A stretch of DNA of 64,000 nt, from the NCBI GenBank assembly GCA_943789025.1, contig CALSSN010000016.1:124001-188000 (forward strand). Direction: 5' to 3'. Below are positions 18,988 to 28,447 of the stretch, one piece after another. The DNA is from an uncultured Verrucomicrobiales bacterium (GTDB taxonomy: Bacteria > Verrucomicrobiota > Verrucomicrobiia > Verrucomicrobiales > DEV007). The position numbers and the translations under genes were made by a program. The first letter of the stretch is position 1. The number at the start of each line of letters is the position of its first letter. A model generated the notes under the pieces. It was not told the origin of the DNA. It ran no database searches and saw only the letters and a program-made list of their open reading frames with translations.

Positions 18988-20031
18988 TCAATTGACAACA
19001 ATGACGGGAAGTCGCAGCGCCTCGTTCCGCATGGTTTCTTCGAGCACTGCGAGGGAGACAACCCCGTCGGTGCTGGAACTGCTGACGATGTTATGTCGGG
19101 CATTGGCGTTCCCGAGGAGCAGAGAATCCCCGAGTGAACGCCCCGAGTAGAATCCGTACAGGACCGCCGAGCTGAAGGCATCACCCGCTCCGACCACACA
19201 GTTTATCTCCTCCCGCGCGACTTCGAAGGAGGGGCAGAATTTCCTCGAGGTGGCATCTATCCCGAGAGCGCCCTCGGGAAAATGAATGATCACTGTGTCG
19301 CGAACCCCCATTTCGAGCAACTTCTCAGCGGCTCGGCTACAGGCCTCGCCGTCGAAGCTATCATCCGGCCTCCGAATCTCTGCCCCCACGATCTGGCCAG
19401 CCTCGAACTCGTTGATAATGAGGTAATCGATCTCGGGAAGGCAGGGGGTCACTATCTTACGAAAGCGTTCGGGCGAGTCATCCAGAGAGACGATGTCCAC
19501 GGCCACCTTGTCAGCTTTTTCCTGGAGGCTGCGAAGTGCCCGCACGGCCTTCAGCTCGGAGTCTTCTTTCTCCTCCAACGCTTTGAGGAGCATGAGGTAT
19601 CCCAGATGGGCGATGGCAAGCCCTGACGGGAAGGCCTCGATGTGCCTGCAGTCGAAGCGATCACAGGCACCTGTCGCATGCAGATGGGTGCGCAGCCCCG
19701 AGGCCCGCGAATTGGAAACGATGCTATAGGATGTCTCGGCATTCTCAGCTACCTCGACCTGCGCGGTATCGATGGAACGCTCTTCAAGATGCTGGCAGGC
19801 GAACCGACCCATAGCATCCTCACCTACCACACCGCAGGCGAAAAGCGGCACCTCCGGGTCGATGGCCCGGACATTGACCGGATCGTTCCACGCCGAGCCA
19901 CCAGTGCCCAGAGTTTCTGCACCGTCGATGAGGCCGAGGGTTCCTTCTTTGGGCCAGTTCTGAACGTCGAGGACCCGGTCGACAACGATGCTCCCAAAAA
20001 ATCCAATCCCTCTATGACTGCCCTGTCTCAT
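18988..20031 (-). CDS. PfkB-family carbohydrate kinase
   Basis: A 347-residue ribokinase-like sugar kinase. The N-terminal GTGGSAWNDPVNV segment lines up with the substrate loop, and VVGAGDAFSSAVLYG carries the anion hole and catalytic aspartate of PfkB signature 2. Such enzymes phosphorylate sugars or nucleosides in the cytoplasm. Its position at the upstream end of the sulfated-glycan region suggests use of a released sugar, but the distance to the sulfatases is about 590 bp, so this is only a suggestion. The exact substrate cannot be read from the sequence. Confidence 0.87.
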   Translation of the reverse strand: MRQGSHRGIGFFGSIVVDRVLDVQNWPKEGTLGLIDGAETLGTGGSAWNDPVNVRAIDPEVPLFACGVVGEDAMGRFACQHLEERSIDTAQVEVAENAETSYSIVSNSRASGLRTHLHATGACDRFDCRHIEAFPSGLAIAHLGYLMLLKALEEKEDSELKAVRALRSLQEKADKVAVDIVSLDDSPERFRKIVTPCLPEIDYLIINEFEAGQIVGAEIRRPDDSFDGEACSRAAEKLLEMGVRDTVIIHFPEGALGIDATSRKFCPSFEVAREEINCVVGAGDAFSSAVLYGFYSGRSLGDSLLLGNANARHNIVSSSSTDGVVSLAVLEETMRNEALRLPVIVVN

Positions 20032-20244
20032 GCGCTGCTTCTCGTGCTAATCACTGTTCAAAAAGTTGCCGAATGTCGGGGCTCTGTCCAGCCATGAACG
20101 CTGAAACCGGAGCGGGTATAATGTCTGATCTCCTATGGAAAACGGGTTTCTATTGCCGTTTCTAGAGCGAGGCAGCTTTGATTTTGTTACCCATTCGTGC
20201 GCTAACTTTCACAGGCTTTGACAGGCTTTTGCAAGCTCTTCCCT

Positions 20245-22782
20245 TTACCTCCGGTCCCGGCTGGTGATTACCTCATCGTTGTCACTGTCAAGACTGTCGA
20301 ACTGCGGCGCATAGACCTGCCGGTACTCGTCACGGTTGAGCAGGCCATCCTGATTCTGGTCAGAACCCTTGAGAGCTACGGGAGAGGGAAACTCCGAGAC
20401 GTCCAGTCGGCCGCTGCCATCCCGATCCTGCGGGCCGAATTGGTCCATCCAGAAACCGAGAAACTCATCCCGTGTGAGGCGGCCATCCTTGTCTACGTCC
20501 ATTCTCACGACCATGTCGGCTCCAATCACTTTAATCGGCGAGCGCTTTTCCCACCGGCGCGAGATCGGTTGGTCCAGGTTGTCTCCAAAGAGTTTCCGGA
20601 AGGCCGGTAATGCCGCTTCGTAATTGATATCCTTCACTGCCCAGAGGTTGCGGAAGGCAACCGGTGATCCCTTGTGAGCCTGCAACATGAAAGGCCCTTT
20701 TCCATGCTTCTGGTAGGGGCGGGTGGTTTCACCGAGGAACGACTCGTCATCGTGGATGAGCACCCCATTGTGGAAGACAGTGGTGCGAGTGGGTGCGACA
20801 AGCTTCCCTGCCTCATCAAACTCGGGTGCCTTCATGAGAATGTCGTACGACTGCCATGCGCCTGGTTTCCGACTGGCATTGACCCGTGGCGGCACCTGCC
20901 CCCAGAACGCGCCGCACTGGCCGTCGGCACAGGTGTCATTACGGAAGCTGTTCATCACCTGGATCTCGTAACGCGACATGAGCCAGACGCCCGAATTACC
21001 GTAGAGCTGACCCTTCATCTGCGGGTCCTCAGCCGGGTCGAACATAAACTCGACGTGGAATCGGGCACTCCCGAAGTTCGCCTTGGTGGCGAGATTCCCC
21101 TCGGCACGGTAAACACTCCCATCCTCAAGAAATTTCCACTTGGGGTTATTCCACGCGTCGGGACCGAGTTGGATCGCGCCTTCAGGCACCGGGACGCTCG
21201 TCTTCTCCACAGGGAGCGGCTCGACCACGGGCGGCAGCGGACGCCTGTTGTCATTGCGCCGCCACGACGATCCGGCCATCAGCGGGTTGCCCGGCGCTTG
21301 GGGATCCTTGCTCGGCCGGAGCTTGTTGACCGTGTAGAAGGCGGAACGGTTGACCAGCGGGGTGCCATCCTCCGCATTCAGGTTCTTAAAAGTGATCTCG
21401 AAGACCTTCCCCGCAACCAGCGGAGCCTCGATTTCGAGAGTCTTTCGATCTTCCGAGAGGGTGTGTTTTCCGACCGCATGCCGCTTCTTCTCCACACGAT
21501 CTGAACCGTATTTACTCCAGTAGTTGTAGGTCCAGGATTCAAGCTCCGGCAATGCCAAAACAAGATCCTGACCGAGCTTGATCGGGCGGGTGAAGGTAAG
21601 ACGAAATCCTTTGGGCGTGAGACTGACCGAATGGATCTCAAAGGGTATAGTACGACCGTCCCACCTGAGCGTCTGGAGCCCGGTGCGCGCTTTCCCTTTC
21701 GAACTCCATCCGCGCCCGACCTGCGCGATCCAGAGTTCACCTGAGGCGTCGAAAGCCATATTCACCGGGCCAGAGTCAGTGCGGTCTGCAAAGTTAATAC
21801 ACCATCCCTGGTATTCCTCGCCGATCCATTCGAGCCCACAGCGGAAGATATGAGACATCGACTGGTCACCAACAAAAATCTGCCCACCAAAAGGGCCGAA
21901 TTTCCCGTCGGTAGTATCCCAGACCGGGCTGCCTGGAGAACGGGAAATGATATTGTAAGGAAACCAGATGGCCGGGAGCCGCCGGAGGTCCTCTGCAAAA
22001 TCCTCAGCGCGAATTTTGTTAAGCGCATCCACCCCGAAACCCGGATGCCCACCGAGCCCCGAAGGGTGACCGTGAAAGCCCCCTTCACGGACGAAAAACA
22101 TGCCACAGACCGGCATCCAGTCACCCTGGTTGTCGGTGATGAAAAGCTCGTCCTTCGGGCTCATCCCAATCCCGGCTGGCGATCGAAACCCCGTCGCGAA
22201 CGGATGAAAGTGGCCGGCGCGGTCGCTGCGGTAAACCCAACCACGCCACGGGGCCGAGTATTTCATGTAGGACCATGCCGGCCCGTCGCGGTGATCGCCG
22301 CGGACATGCGGACCTTGCTCGGCTCCGAGGTTAAGGACCGCATATTTCCGTCCCATGGAATCAGACACCGGACCGAAGTTGTATTCGTGATAATCACCCG
22401 AGTAACCGAAGCCAGAGGTGTGAGTCTCAAAGAGATCAGCAGAGCCATCGCCGTCCGTGTCACCGAGGCGGGTCAACTCGGGCTTCTGAGCCACATAGTA
22501 AGCACCCTCCTCGCGATCATAGTGGATTCCCAGTGGATCCATCATCCCCTCAGCGAGGCGCGTCCAGACGCCATCGGCATGCTGCCAGACCTCCCCTTCC
22601 CAGGTGGTTACAGCGGTTGTCTTTGCGTCCTTATGGCAGATGCCCAGCAGCGTGACGGCACCCGGAGGCAACGCGACTGTTTCGAACTGGTAGCCCGCCG
22701 GCAGGCCGGAGAAAACCGCAGAGGACGCGCCAAGCGCGACGAGAATAAGGAAGGAGCAGAGGTGGAGTCGGAAAATCTTCAT
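20245..22782 (-). CDS. Secreted protein: beta-propeller dehydrogenase-like + DUF1080 (3-keto-disaccharide hydrolase-like) + EF hands
   Basis: 846 residues from the ATG at 22782, which begins a good signal peptide (MKIFRLHLCSFLILVALG); the open frame extends 99 codons upstream but overlaps the next gene. The first half resembles the sorbosone-dehydrogenase-like propellers found in PVC bacteria (LGDTDGDGSADLFETHTSGF, GFRSPAGIGMSPKDELFITDN). Residues of roughly 535-725 form a LamG-like DUF1080 domain with SGVWLMSRYEIQVMNS. The last 85 residues hold four calcium-loop motifs, such as DVDKDGRLTRDEF, DRDGSGRLDVSEF and DQNQDGLLNRDEY. Together with the cytochrome gene immediately upstream (13-bp gap) it suggests extracytoplasmic sugar oxidation or cleavage; the true reaction is unknown. 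Confidence 0.85.
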   Translation of the reverse strand: MKIFRLHLCSFLILVALGASSAVFSGLPAGYQFETVALPPGAVTLLGICHKDAKTTAVTTWEGEVWQHADGVWTRLAEGMMDPLGIHYDREEGAYYVAQKPELTRLGDTDGDGSADLFETHTSGFGYSGDYHEYNFGPVSDSMGRKYAVLNLGAEQGPHVRGDHRDGPAWSYMKYSAPWRGWVYRSDRAGHFHPFATGFRSPAGIGMSPKDELFITDNQGDWMPVCGMFFVREGGFHGHPSGLGGHPGFGVDALNKIRAEDFAEDLRRLPAIWFPYNIISRSPGSPVWDTTDGKFGPFGGQIFVGDQSMSHIFRCGLEWIGEEYQGWCINFADRTDSGPVNMAFDASGELWIAQVGRGWSSKGKARTGLQTLRWDGRTIPFEIHSVSLTPKGFRLTFTRPIKLGQDLVLALPELESWTYNYWSKYGSDRVEKKRHAVGKHTLSEDRKTLEIEAPLVAGKVFEITFKNLNAEDGTPLVNRSAFYTVNKLRPSKDPQAPGNPLMAGSSWRRNDNRRPLPPVVEPLPVEKTSVPVPEGAIQLGPDAWNNPKWKFLEDGSVYRAEGNLATKANFGSARFHVEFMFDPAEDPQMKGQLYGNSGVWLMSRYEIQVMNSFRNDTCADGQCGAFWGQVPPRVNASRKPGAWQSYDILMKAPEFDEAGKLVAPTRTTVFHNGVLIHDDESFLGETTRPYQKHGKGPFMLQAHKGSPVAFRNLWAVKDINYEAALPAFRKLFGDNLDQPISRRWEKRSPIKVIGADMVVRMDVDKDGRLTRDEFLGFWMDQFGPQDRDGSGRLDVSEFPSPVALKGSDQNQDGLLNRDEYRQVYAPQFDSLDSDNDEVITSRDRR

Positions 22783-22795
22783 GACTGGTGTACGG

Positions 22796-24046
22796 CTACA
22801 GGTTTGTCGAAGCGACCTCCACAGCGAAGTTCCCGTTCGCATCGGGTGGCGAAGCGAATGCCTGATTTGGAAACAAAACGGGCGCCTGACCCGAAAAATC
22901 CGAGGCACCGGAGAGGCGGTAGCCATTCGCTCCAGCAGGCGAGACGGTGAGCACGACCGGACGCGAGCCAGCAAGGAAACGGAAGGCGATTGAGGCACCC
23001 CCCATCTTCGTCGACTCCAGAACGACTCCCTGCCCCTTCCCTGCCAGTGCTTCGAGCGACCTTGGAATGGCATTGCCATGAATCACCGAGGGTGAAGAAC
23101 TGCGAGCCGAGACCGAAGGAGTCTGGTCAAGCTCGGCGTCTTTCCACGCCTTCTCCACCCCGCCGGTTTCCGAATTCAAAACAACGATGACGCTGTTCGG
23201 AAGCAAGACGATCAGGCTCTTCGACGAAAGACCACTCACACGCTTGCGGAAAAGGCGGGCCACTGGGGTGGCGCGGTGCACCTTCGGCTCAGCCCCGCCC
23301 AGAGACTTCCCGAAGAGGCGAATTTCGCGGCCTTCTTCACTCTTCAGATGCCCAGAGAAGGTCAGGTTCCACTCTTTCGGCTCCTGGTGGAGGATGTCGA
23401 TTCTGTGACGGCCCGGCTCAAGCCTCACCGCACCGTCCTTCACATCGCCGGTCGCCTCGTGAAATCGGTAGACCTCCTCGCCGTCGAGGTAGACTTTCGT
23501 CTTCCCCTTATCTTTGAAATGAAACCGGTAGTTTCCCGCCTCCTGGATGAAGAGTTTGGACTTGAGGTGGATGAGTCCGTCGAAATTTTTATTGAAGTAG
23601 ATCAAGTTTTCCGGGTGCGGTTGCACTTTCTTTGGCTTCAGACCGGCGAGCGCCTCGAGCATCAGCTCGCCTTCCTGCGGGGGATAGTGGATTCGGACCA
23701 GATGACGCAGGCCTTCCTGCTTCGAGAGAAGAAAATGCGCCAGAGCCCGTCTGTCCTCCTCGGGAAACATGGCCGCAAAGGATACCATGTTGGTGTCGGG
23801 GATGCCGGTCTCGAGGATTTTCAGGATCGCCTCTACCGAGTCGCCGTGCTTCCAGTATGAATCCACCAGACTGCTCCCGATCCCACCTCGCAGATCGCTG
23901 CCGTGACAGGTGAAGCAAATCTGACGGTAGAGCACCTCACCACGCGCGGCGGACCCCAGGTCGAGAGGCTCGGACTGAGCCACCGCAGCGCTGGCGACTA
24001 CGGTGATGGCTGCGATTGTGACAAGGTGGGTTGTCATCAAGTTCAT
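22796..24046 (-). CDS. Secreted c-type cytochrome with PA14-like domain
   Basis: From the ATG at 24046 a signal peptide precedes a monohaem cytochrome c domain: CFTCH is the haem attachment site and the TNMVSFAAMFP segment supplies the probable axial methionine. The following region (NFDGLIHLKSKLFIQEAG, LDGEEVY, LEPGRHRIDILHQ) looks like a PA14/GLEYA-type beta barrel often used for carbohydrate binding. The C-terminal third has no family I recognise. The propeller/DUF1080 gene starts 13 bp after its stop, so they are almost certainly cotranscribed, and electron transfer from the propeller domain to this haem is a reasonable guess. Confidence 0.85.
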   Translation of the reverse strand: MNLMTTHLVTIAAITVVASAAVAQSEPLDLGSAARGEVLYRQICFTCHGSDLRGGIGSSLVDSYWKHGDSVEAILKILETGIPDTNMVSFAAMFPEEDRRALAHFLLSKQEGLRHLVRIHYPPQEGELMLEALAGLKPKKVQPHPENLIYFNKNFDGLIHLKSKLFIQEAGNYRFHFKDKGKTKVYLDGEEVYRFHEATGDVKDGAVRLEPGRHRIDILHQEPKEWNLTFSGHLKSEEGREIRLFGKSLGGAEPKVHRATPVARLFRKRVSGLSSKSLIVLLPNSVIVVLNSETGGVEKAWKDAELDQTPSVSARSSSPSVIHGNAIPRSLEALAGKGQGVVLESTKMGGASIAFRFLAGSRPVVLTVSPAGANGYRLSGASDFSGQAPVLFPNQAFASPPDANGNFAVEVASTNL

Positions 24047-24155
24047 TACTCTGGACATAAAATGGGCGGGCTTATGAAACGGACCAGGCATTCTGCCAAG
24101 TGGTTTTCGGACACTGATAACGTGACCTCTGGCGGATACCCAGCGACTCGACAAT

Positions 24156-24875
24156 TTATTCCAGCTTACCAATCATTCCATTGGCGGCAAGGAAAGACGA
24201 GGCGAAGTCAGCGGCAATCTTCTCAAAGTAGTCGCCGATCTGTCCGTGATAGCTGTTTCTCCAAATCCCTACTCTGATGGCCAGCGTGTTATTTTCCGGG
24301 TGGCAGAAGAGAATGCCTTTTGAGTTTTTGGTGTAAGTCGCATCCGCCACTCGAGGTTGGAGCTTGAGAAGCTGAAGGAACCTGGCTGGGTTCTCTGCCC
24401 GCTCGATCTTGCCATGAAATCGCACCACATCTTTCCCCAACAAAGTGTCCGCCGCGATTTCTGGCAATCTCCCCTCATCCGAGTGACCCCGGATGTATTG
24501 TAAAAGCTCCTGCTCATTTGCTACCGGACGCATGATGGGCACAATTTCCACAAACAAGGCAATCATATCCTCATCATACTGCTTGTCGCGAGTGGTGATG
24601 AAGAACTGGGAAAATTCAGTCCTTACCGCCCTCCAATCGTCCTCTGAAGTGGGTGGGTGAACGACGAACCCCGCGATTCCCAGGGGCTTATTCTCTTCAT
24701 CCTTCATGCTGGAGCAGCCAGACAACCCGAAAAAGATTAGCAGGAGCAGTCCTCCCTTGAGAAGGCGCCACTGCTTCTCAGCGAGCAGGCGCAAGACAAG
24801 AGAATCAGCACGCCCTGTGCAGGAAAGGCTGGCATGGAAAAGAAGGCACATGAGAAGAACTACAAAGCTTGGCAT
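24156..24875 (-). CDS. Putative lipoprotein of unknown function
   Basis: An open frame of up to 239 aa without a recognised family. The hydrophobic stretch LLLLIFFGLSGC is a lipoprotein signal with the lipobox cysteine, followed by a soluble domain that is mostly charged and includes a KNSKGILFCHPENN segment. The annotated first codon is far upstream of the signal peptide, so translation more likely begins at a TTG or GTG just before LAEKQWRLLKGG, giving about 210 aa. Its stop lies about 110 bp before the cytochrome start; whether it belongs to that operon is unclear. Confidence 0.65.
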   Translation of the reverse strand: MPSFVVLLMCLLFHASLSCTGRADSLVLRLLAEKQWRLLKGGLLLLIFFGLSGCSSMKDEENKPLGIAGFVVHPPTSEDDWRAVRTEFSQFFITTRDKQYDEDMIALFVEIVPIMRPVANEQELLQYIRGHSDEGRLPEIAADTLLGKDVVRFHGKIERAENPARFLQLLKLQPRVADATYTKNSKGILFCHPENNTLAIRVGIWRNSYHGQIGDYFEKIAADFASSFLAANGMIGKLE

Positions 24876-24944
24876 AGTTTGGTCATCAATGACAAGCTGG
24901 AGTTTTTGTTACTTCGATTCTTCCTCAGGCTTGAAGGAAGCGTA

Positions 24945-26885
24945 TCACCCCCCTTGAAGTTCTACCGCTTCCAGCACGAGCTGAAACGGATACTGCGCCA
25001 AGGCTGCAAAGTGATCGTGTCGTTGAAGGCGTGCTCGGCTCGCTGCCGGACTGGTGATTCCGCAGAGGAATCGAGCTAACTGCCGCGGAGTCCGCAACTG
25101 GACAAGCGACATTCCGGTCATTTCAGAAATGATCGAAAGAGCTCCCGCATCTAATTCTTCGGGAGTAGACCGCGGCAGCGAAATCGGGTGCTGGGAATCC
25201 GTGCAGGCAGTGCAGGTTTCGCAGGGCTCGCCTTTATCCTCACCAAAATAACTGACCAAAGCCGAGGCAAAGCAGGTTTTATTCTGGGCAAAGGCGATCA
25301 CTTTTGCCACACGGGAGACGTCCAGATCCTCGCGACGCACAAAGAGCTCCTGGAGCTTACGGGCAATTCCGAGTGCCTTGCTCGGACTGATCCCCTCTCC
25401 CAGTTGATAGCCGTGCCGCAAGCCGTTGGGCTGCGTATGGATGTCACCATGCTGCTCCATCCAGCCTATAGCCTCAACAACTTTGGAGCGCTCGCTCCCC
25501 GTCGCTCTGGCTGCTTCTTCCACATCGATAGCAAGCCACTTTCTTCCTGGTTTCCCGGAGGCCAGGAGAGTCCTGATAAAGTCCTGCCGCTTGCTGGTGT
25601 GCCCCGCCAGAATCCTGTCGATCGGAAGTAAGAGTTCGATTCTATAACCCGCATAAAAAGGGCCGGTCTGGCGGATCACTTCGTCGATCTCAAGGTAGGT
25701 CAGGAGCGTGGCAAGAACCGTCGGGCGCATATCACAGGCTTGAGAAAGTTCATAGCGCGAAATGGCAAAGCTCTCCCCCTGACGGAGCAGATGATCGAGG
25801 GCATTTGCGATCGCTTGCGCGGAAGGAGTGTCACCGAAGATGAAATTTTCGAGAACAATCCGATCATCCTCACAGGCAAGCATCTCGCAATGGGATGCCT
25901 CACCATCACGGCCAGCACGACCAATCTCCTGGACATAATTCTCGATGCTTTTCGGAAGGTTGAAGTGGAAGACAGCGCGGATATCCGGTTTGTCGATTCC
26001 CATACCGAAGGCAATCGTAGCCACCACGGTATCGACTGCGCCCTGCATAAAGCTTTCTTGCACTTCCGTGCGCACCTCCGGCGCAAGTCCAGCGTGGTAT
26101 GCGCGGGCCGACAGCCCTTCCCTGGCCAGGTAGGTGGCGACATTTTCGGCAGTCTCCTGCCTGGTCACGTAGACGATGGAACTCGACCCCGCGCGTGGAC
26201 CAAGGCGATCGAGAAGAAGCGCTTTCTTCGCTCCCCCCTCACATGGAGAAACATGGAGGTTCAGATTGGGCCGTCGGAAGCTGGTCTGGATGTGGTCTTC
26301 CTCTGCAATCCCAAAGGCACTTCGGATATCTGCTGAAACATCCGGAGTCGCAGTCGCGGTGAGGCAAAGAACCCGCCCGACTTGAAAATCCCGGGAAAAA
26401 CGCGGCAGCTTGAGGTAGTCGGGCCGGAAATTGTGCCCCCACTCAGAAAGGCAGTGCGCTTCATCAATGGCGAGCAGCGCGATCGAGACAGTTTGAAGAA
26501 ATCGAAGAAACCCCTCATTGGCGAGCCGCTCCGGGGCGACGTAGAGGAGCTTTACCTCCCCAGACTGAACCCGCGCGTAAATCTCGCGGATCTCGTCGTA
26601 GCTTCGTGTCGAGTCAAGTCTCTCTGCAGCCACCCCACGCTTCTTCAGCGCCCCGACCTGGTCCTCCATCAGCGCAATGAGAGGGGATATGACGAGGGTA
26701 AGACCATCGAGAAGAATTGCCGGCAGTTGATAACACATGCTCTTCCCAGCACCGGTAGGAAAGACAGCGAGCGCCGAACGTCCTTCCAAGAGCGCCTCGA
26801 TGACAGGCTCTTGGCCGAGTCTGAACTCTGAAAAACCAAAGTGTTTCTGCAGGACCGCGGTGAGCGATGAGGACTCAGCACTCAT
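24945..26885 (-). CDS. recQ: ATP-dependent DNA helicase RecQ
   Basis: A 3'-5' superfamily 2 helicase for recombination and repair. Motif I is FPTGAGKSMCYQ, motif II DEAHC, motif III LTATAT and motif VI QEIGRAGRDG. The RecQ C-terminal zinc-binding pattern is seen as NKTCF...YFGED...CETCTAC. Length 646 aa from the ATG at 26885, chosen because the SSLTAVLQKHFGF helix follows directly; the frame continues 12 codons further up. The final 60 residues are a divergent helical tail in place of a well-recognised HRDC domain. Confidence 0.94.
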   Translation of the reverse strand: MSAESSSLTAVLQKHFGFSEFRLGQEPVIEALLEGRSALAVFPTGAGKSMCYQLPAILLDGLTLVISPLIALMEDQVGALKKRGVAAERLDSTRSYDEIREIYARVQSGEVKLLYVAPERLANEGFLRFLQTVSIALLAIDEAHCLSEWGHNFRPDYLKLPRFSRDFQVGRVLCLTATATPDVSADIRSAFGIAEEDHIQTSFRRPNLNLHVSPCEGGAKKALLLDRLGPRAGSSSIVYVTRQETAENVATYLAREGLSARAYHAGLAPEVRTEVQESFMQGAVDTVVATIAFGMGIDKPDIRAVFHFNLPKSIENYVQEIGRAGRDGEASHCEMLACEDDRIVLENFIFGDTPSAQAIANALDHLLRQGESFAISRYELSQACDMRPTVLATLLTYLEIDEVIRQTGPFYAGYRIELLLPIDRILAGHTSKRQDFIRTLLASGKPGRKWLAIDVEEAARATGSERSKVVEAIGWMEQHGDIHTQPNGLRHGYQLGEGISPSKALGIARKLQELFVRREDLDVSRVAKVIAFAQNKTCFASALVSYFGEDKGEPCETCTACTDSQHPISLPRSTPEELDAGALSIISEMTGMSLVQLRTPRQLARFLCGITSPAASRARLQRHDHFAALAQYPFQLVLEAVELQGG

Positions 26886-26954
26886 TGGCACAGCCATCAC
26901 AGCTTCAAGTCGAAAGGTCAAGGAGGACCTTCTCCAAGGCGGTAAAAAGACCGA

Positions 26955-27497
26955 CTAAAGCCCCACTGGGTGTCTCACATAGTAACCTTTCACCACCCTC
27001 GGGTGAGGCTTCCAGCGGGGGCCTGTGGAGCGCCTGGTTCCACCGGTGTCAAAGCGCGCGCCAGCAATCACTAAAAAAACGTGCCCATTTCGAACGTAAA
27101 GCGTAACCCAGTCGCCGTAGCCTTTTTCCCCATAATCAAAGAACTCCTGAGAGGCCATTGGCTTATGAATTTTACCACCGGCATGGAGCACGCAGGAAAC
27201 CGCCCCGGAACAGTCGTAACCATGATCGTCGAAGCACTGGTGGCCTCCCCCGTAACGGTATGGCTTCTCAGTCAGCGCATTCGCAGCAGCGATCATACGT
27301 TTGACACACCGCGGCGCCCGTGGCGGTGCGATCGCTTTGCCATTGGGAGCAATGTAAACGGTTTTTCCGTGTTCAAAACAGTGCACCAAACGGGACTCCT
27401 TCGCAGGCATCTGAGACGCGCAGGAACTGAGGAATACAGCAGCCAGAGCAGCAACCAGAAAATAAAGCGAAGCCCGGATCCCCACCTCCTGCATCAT
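26955..27497 (-). CDS. NlpC/P60-like lipoprotein, probable cell-wall peptidase
   Basis: About 180 aa starting at the ATG 27497 (or the adjacent ATG). AALAAVFLSSCASQ is a lipoprotein signal with lipobox LSSC. The mature part has YDCSGAVSCVL, matching the catalytic cysteine of NlpC/P60 peptidases, and NGHVFLVIAG, matching the histidine. These enzymes cut peptide cross-links in peptidoglycan. The fold assignment rests on these two motifs; an amidase or non-catalytic member remains possible. It ends just after recQ begins, with no overlap. Confidence 0.68.
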   Translation of the reverse strand: MMQEVGIRASLYFLVAALAAVFLSSCASQMPAKESRLVHCFEHGKTVYIAPNGKAIAPPRAPRCVKRMIAAANALTEKPYRYGGGHQCFDDHGYDCSGAVSCVLHAGGKIHKPMASQEFFDYGEKGYGDWVTLYVRNGHVFLVIAGARFDTGGTRRSTGPRWKPHPRVVKGYYVRHPVGL

Positions 27498-27637
27498 GAG
27501 AATAGTAAAGCAGATCGAACTATTTTCGTAAATATCAAATCTCCTGGAAAAAAGCAAACAGGAACCGGCCCACCCACCCCGGCTGGAACCTCGTGCAATG
27601 AGCTCCTGATCACCCTCATGAAGAAGCCACGATAAAC

Positions 27638-28417
27638 TCAGCGCTGGACGACACTGCGCTCGGAATCCTGATCCGAATCGCTGCTCCCGGGAGCTCCCTC
27701 CTCCCAGGTCCGCCGCAAGGTGCCTGGAAATCCGGACTCCTTGACTTTCCGGCCATTCTTAAAGGCCCGCACGATAACCCCCTCGATCTTATCAGTCCGC
27801 GACACGGCGGATGAACGTGGGCTGCCCCGTCACGAGCTGCCAGTGCACTCGGAAGCAGGGAGCTTCTTCATCCTGACAAGATCTACTTTCTCAGTGGCGA
27901 GTTCTTTTTCCTCACCCGGAAGCAGACTCCCTAGCGCAAATGATCCCGAAGCAACTCGGGGCGACTTCCCGCTATTAACGAGGTCTTCCGAGTAAAAAAG
28001 TTGGTATTCGAATTCTATATCCTCCATGGGAGACTGCCCATTGTTACGGACTTTGACCAGGTATCCGGTCGGAGTGGTTAGGGTCGCCTGGCCTCTGGAA
28101 GGCTCTTTCTTTTCGCTCGTCTCAGCCTCCGCCTCATCGAAATAAAAACCGAGGCGTCTCCCTGATTCCATGGCGGCAAGAAAGTCTCTCGCGTGATCAA
28201 CCGCACCCTCTGAAAATGCGGACATGGGAGCGTCAATTACTTGGCCATCGGAAGTTTTCAGACGGATTGTTTTCCGGCTTACATTCACCGCCAGGATCTC
28301 TGCCTGCAGAGATCTGGAGCCATCTTTCGAGCTGAACTCATGAAAAGTTCCCGCATGGACGAAGGGAAGCCCGAAACCCGCGAGAACCAGAGACAAACAG
28401 AGAGGGCACCACTTCAT
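27638..28417 (-). CDS. SLA1-like secreted protein with an in-frame TGA
   Basis: The first 195 codons (28417 to 27833) encode an exported protein with GTFHEFSSKDGSRSLQAEIL near the mature N-terminus, a beta domain resembling the SLA1-homology-like repeats common in Verrucomicrobiota. A TGA at 27830-27832 ends that frame after CTGSS. The same frame continues for about 63 codons to 27638 with sensible sequence (DKIEGVIVRAFKNGRKVKES), as expected of the C-terminal part of such proteins. The stop may be a sequence error (for instance CGA or TGG read as TGA), a true early stop, or rarely recoding. Confidence 0.55.
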
Positions 28418-28447
28418 ACTTTGTTTTAGCTTGTCGTCGGAGGGTCG

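Noticed and set aside
21850-22950. 366-codon plus-strand frame
   Set aside because: Antisense to the propeller/DUF1080 gene and crosses a gene boundary.
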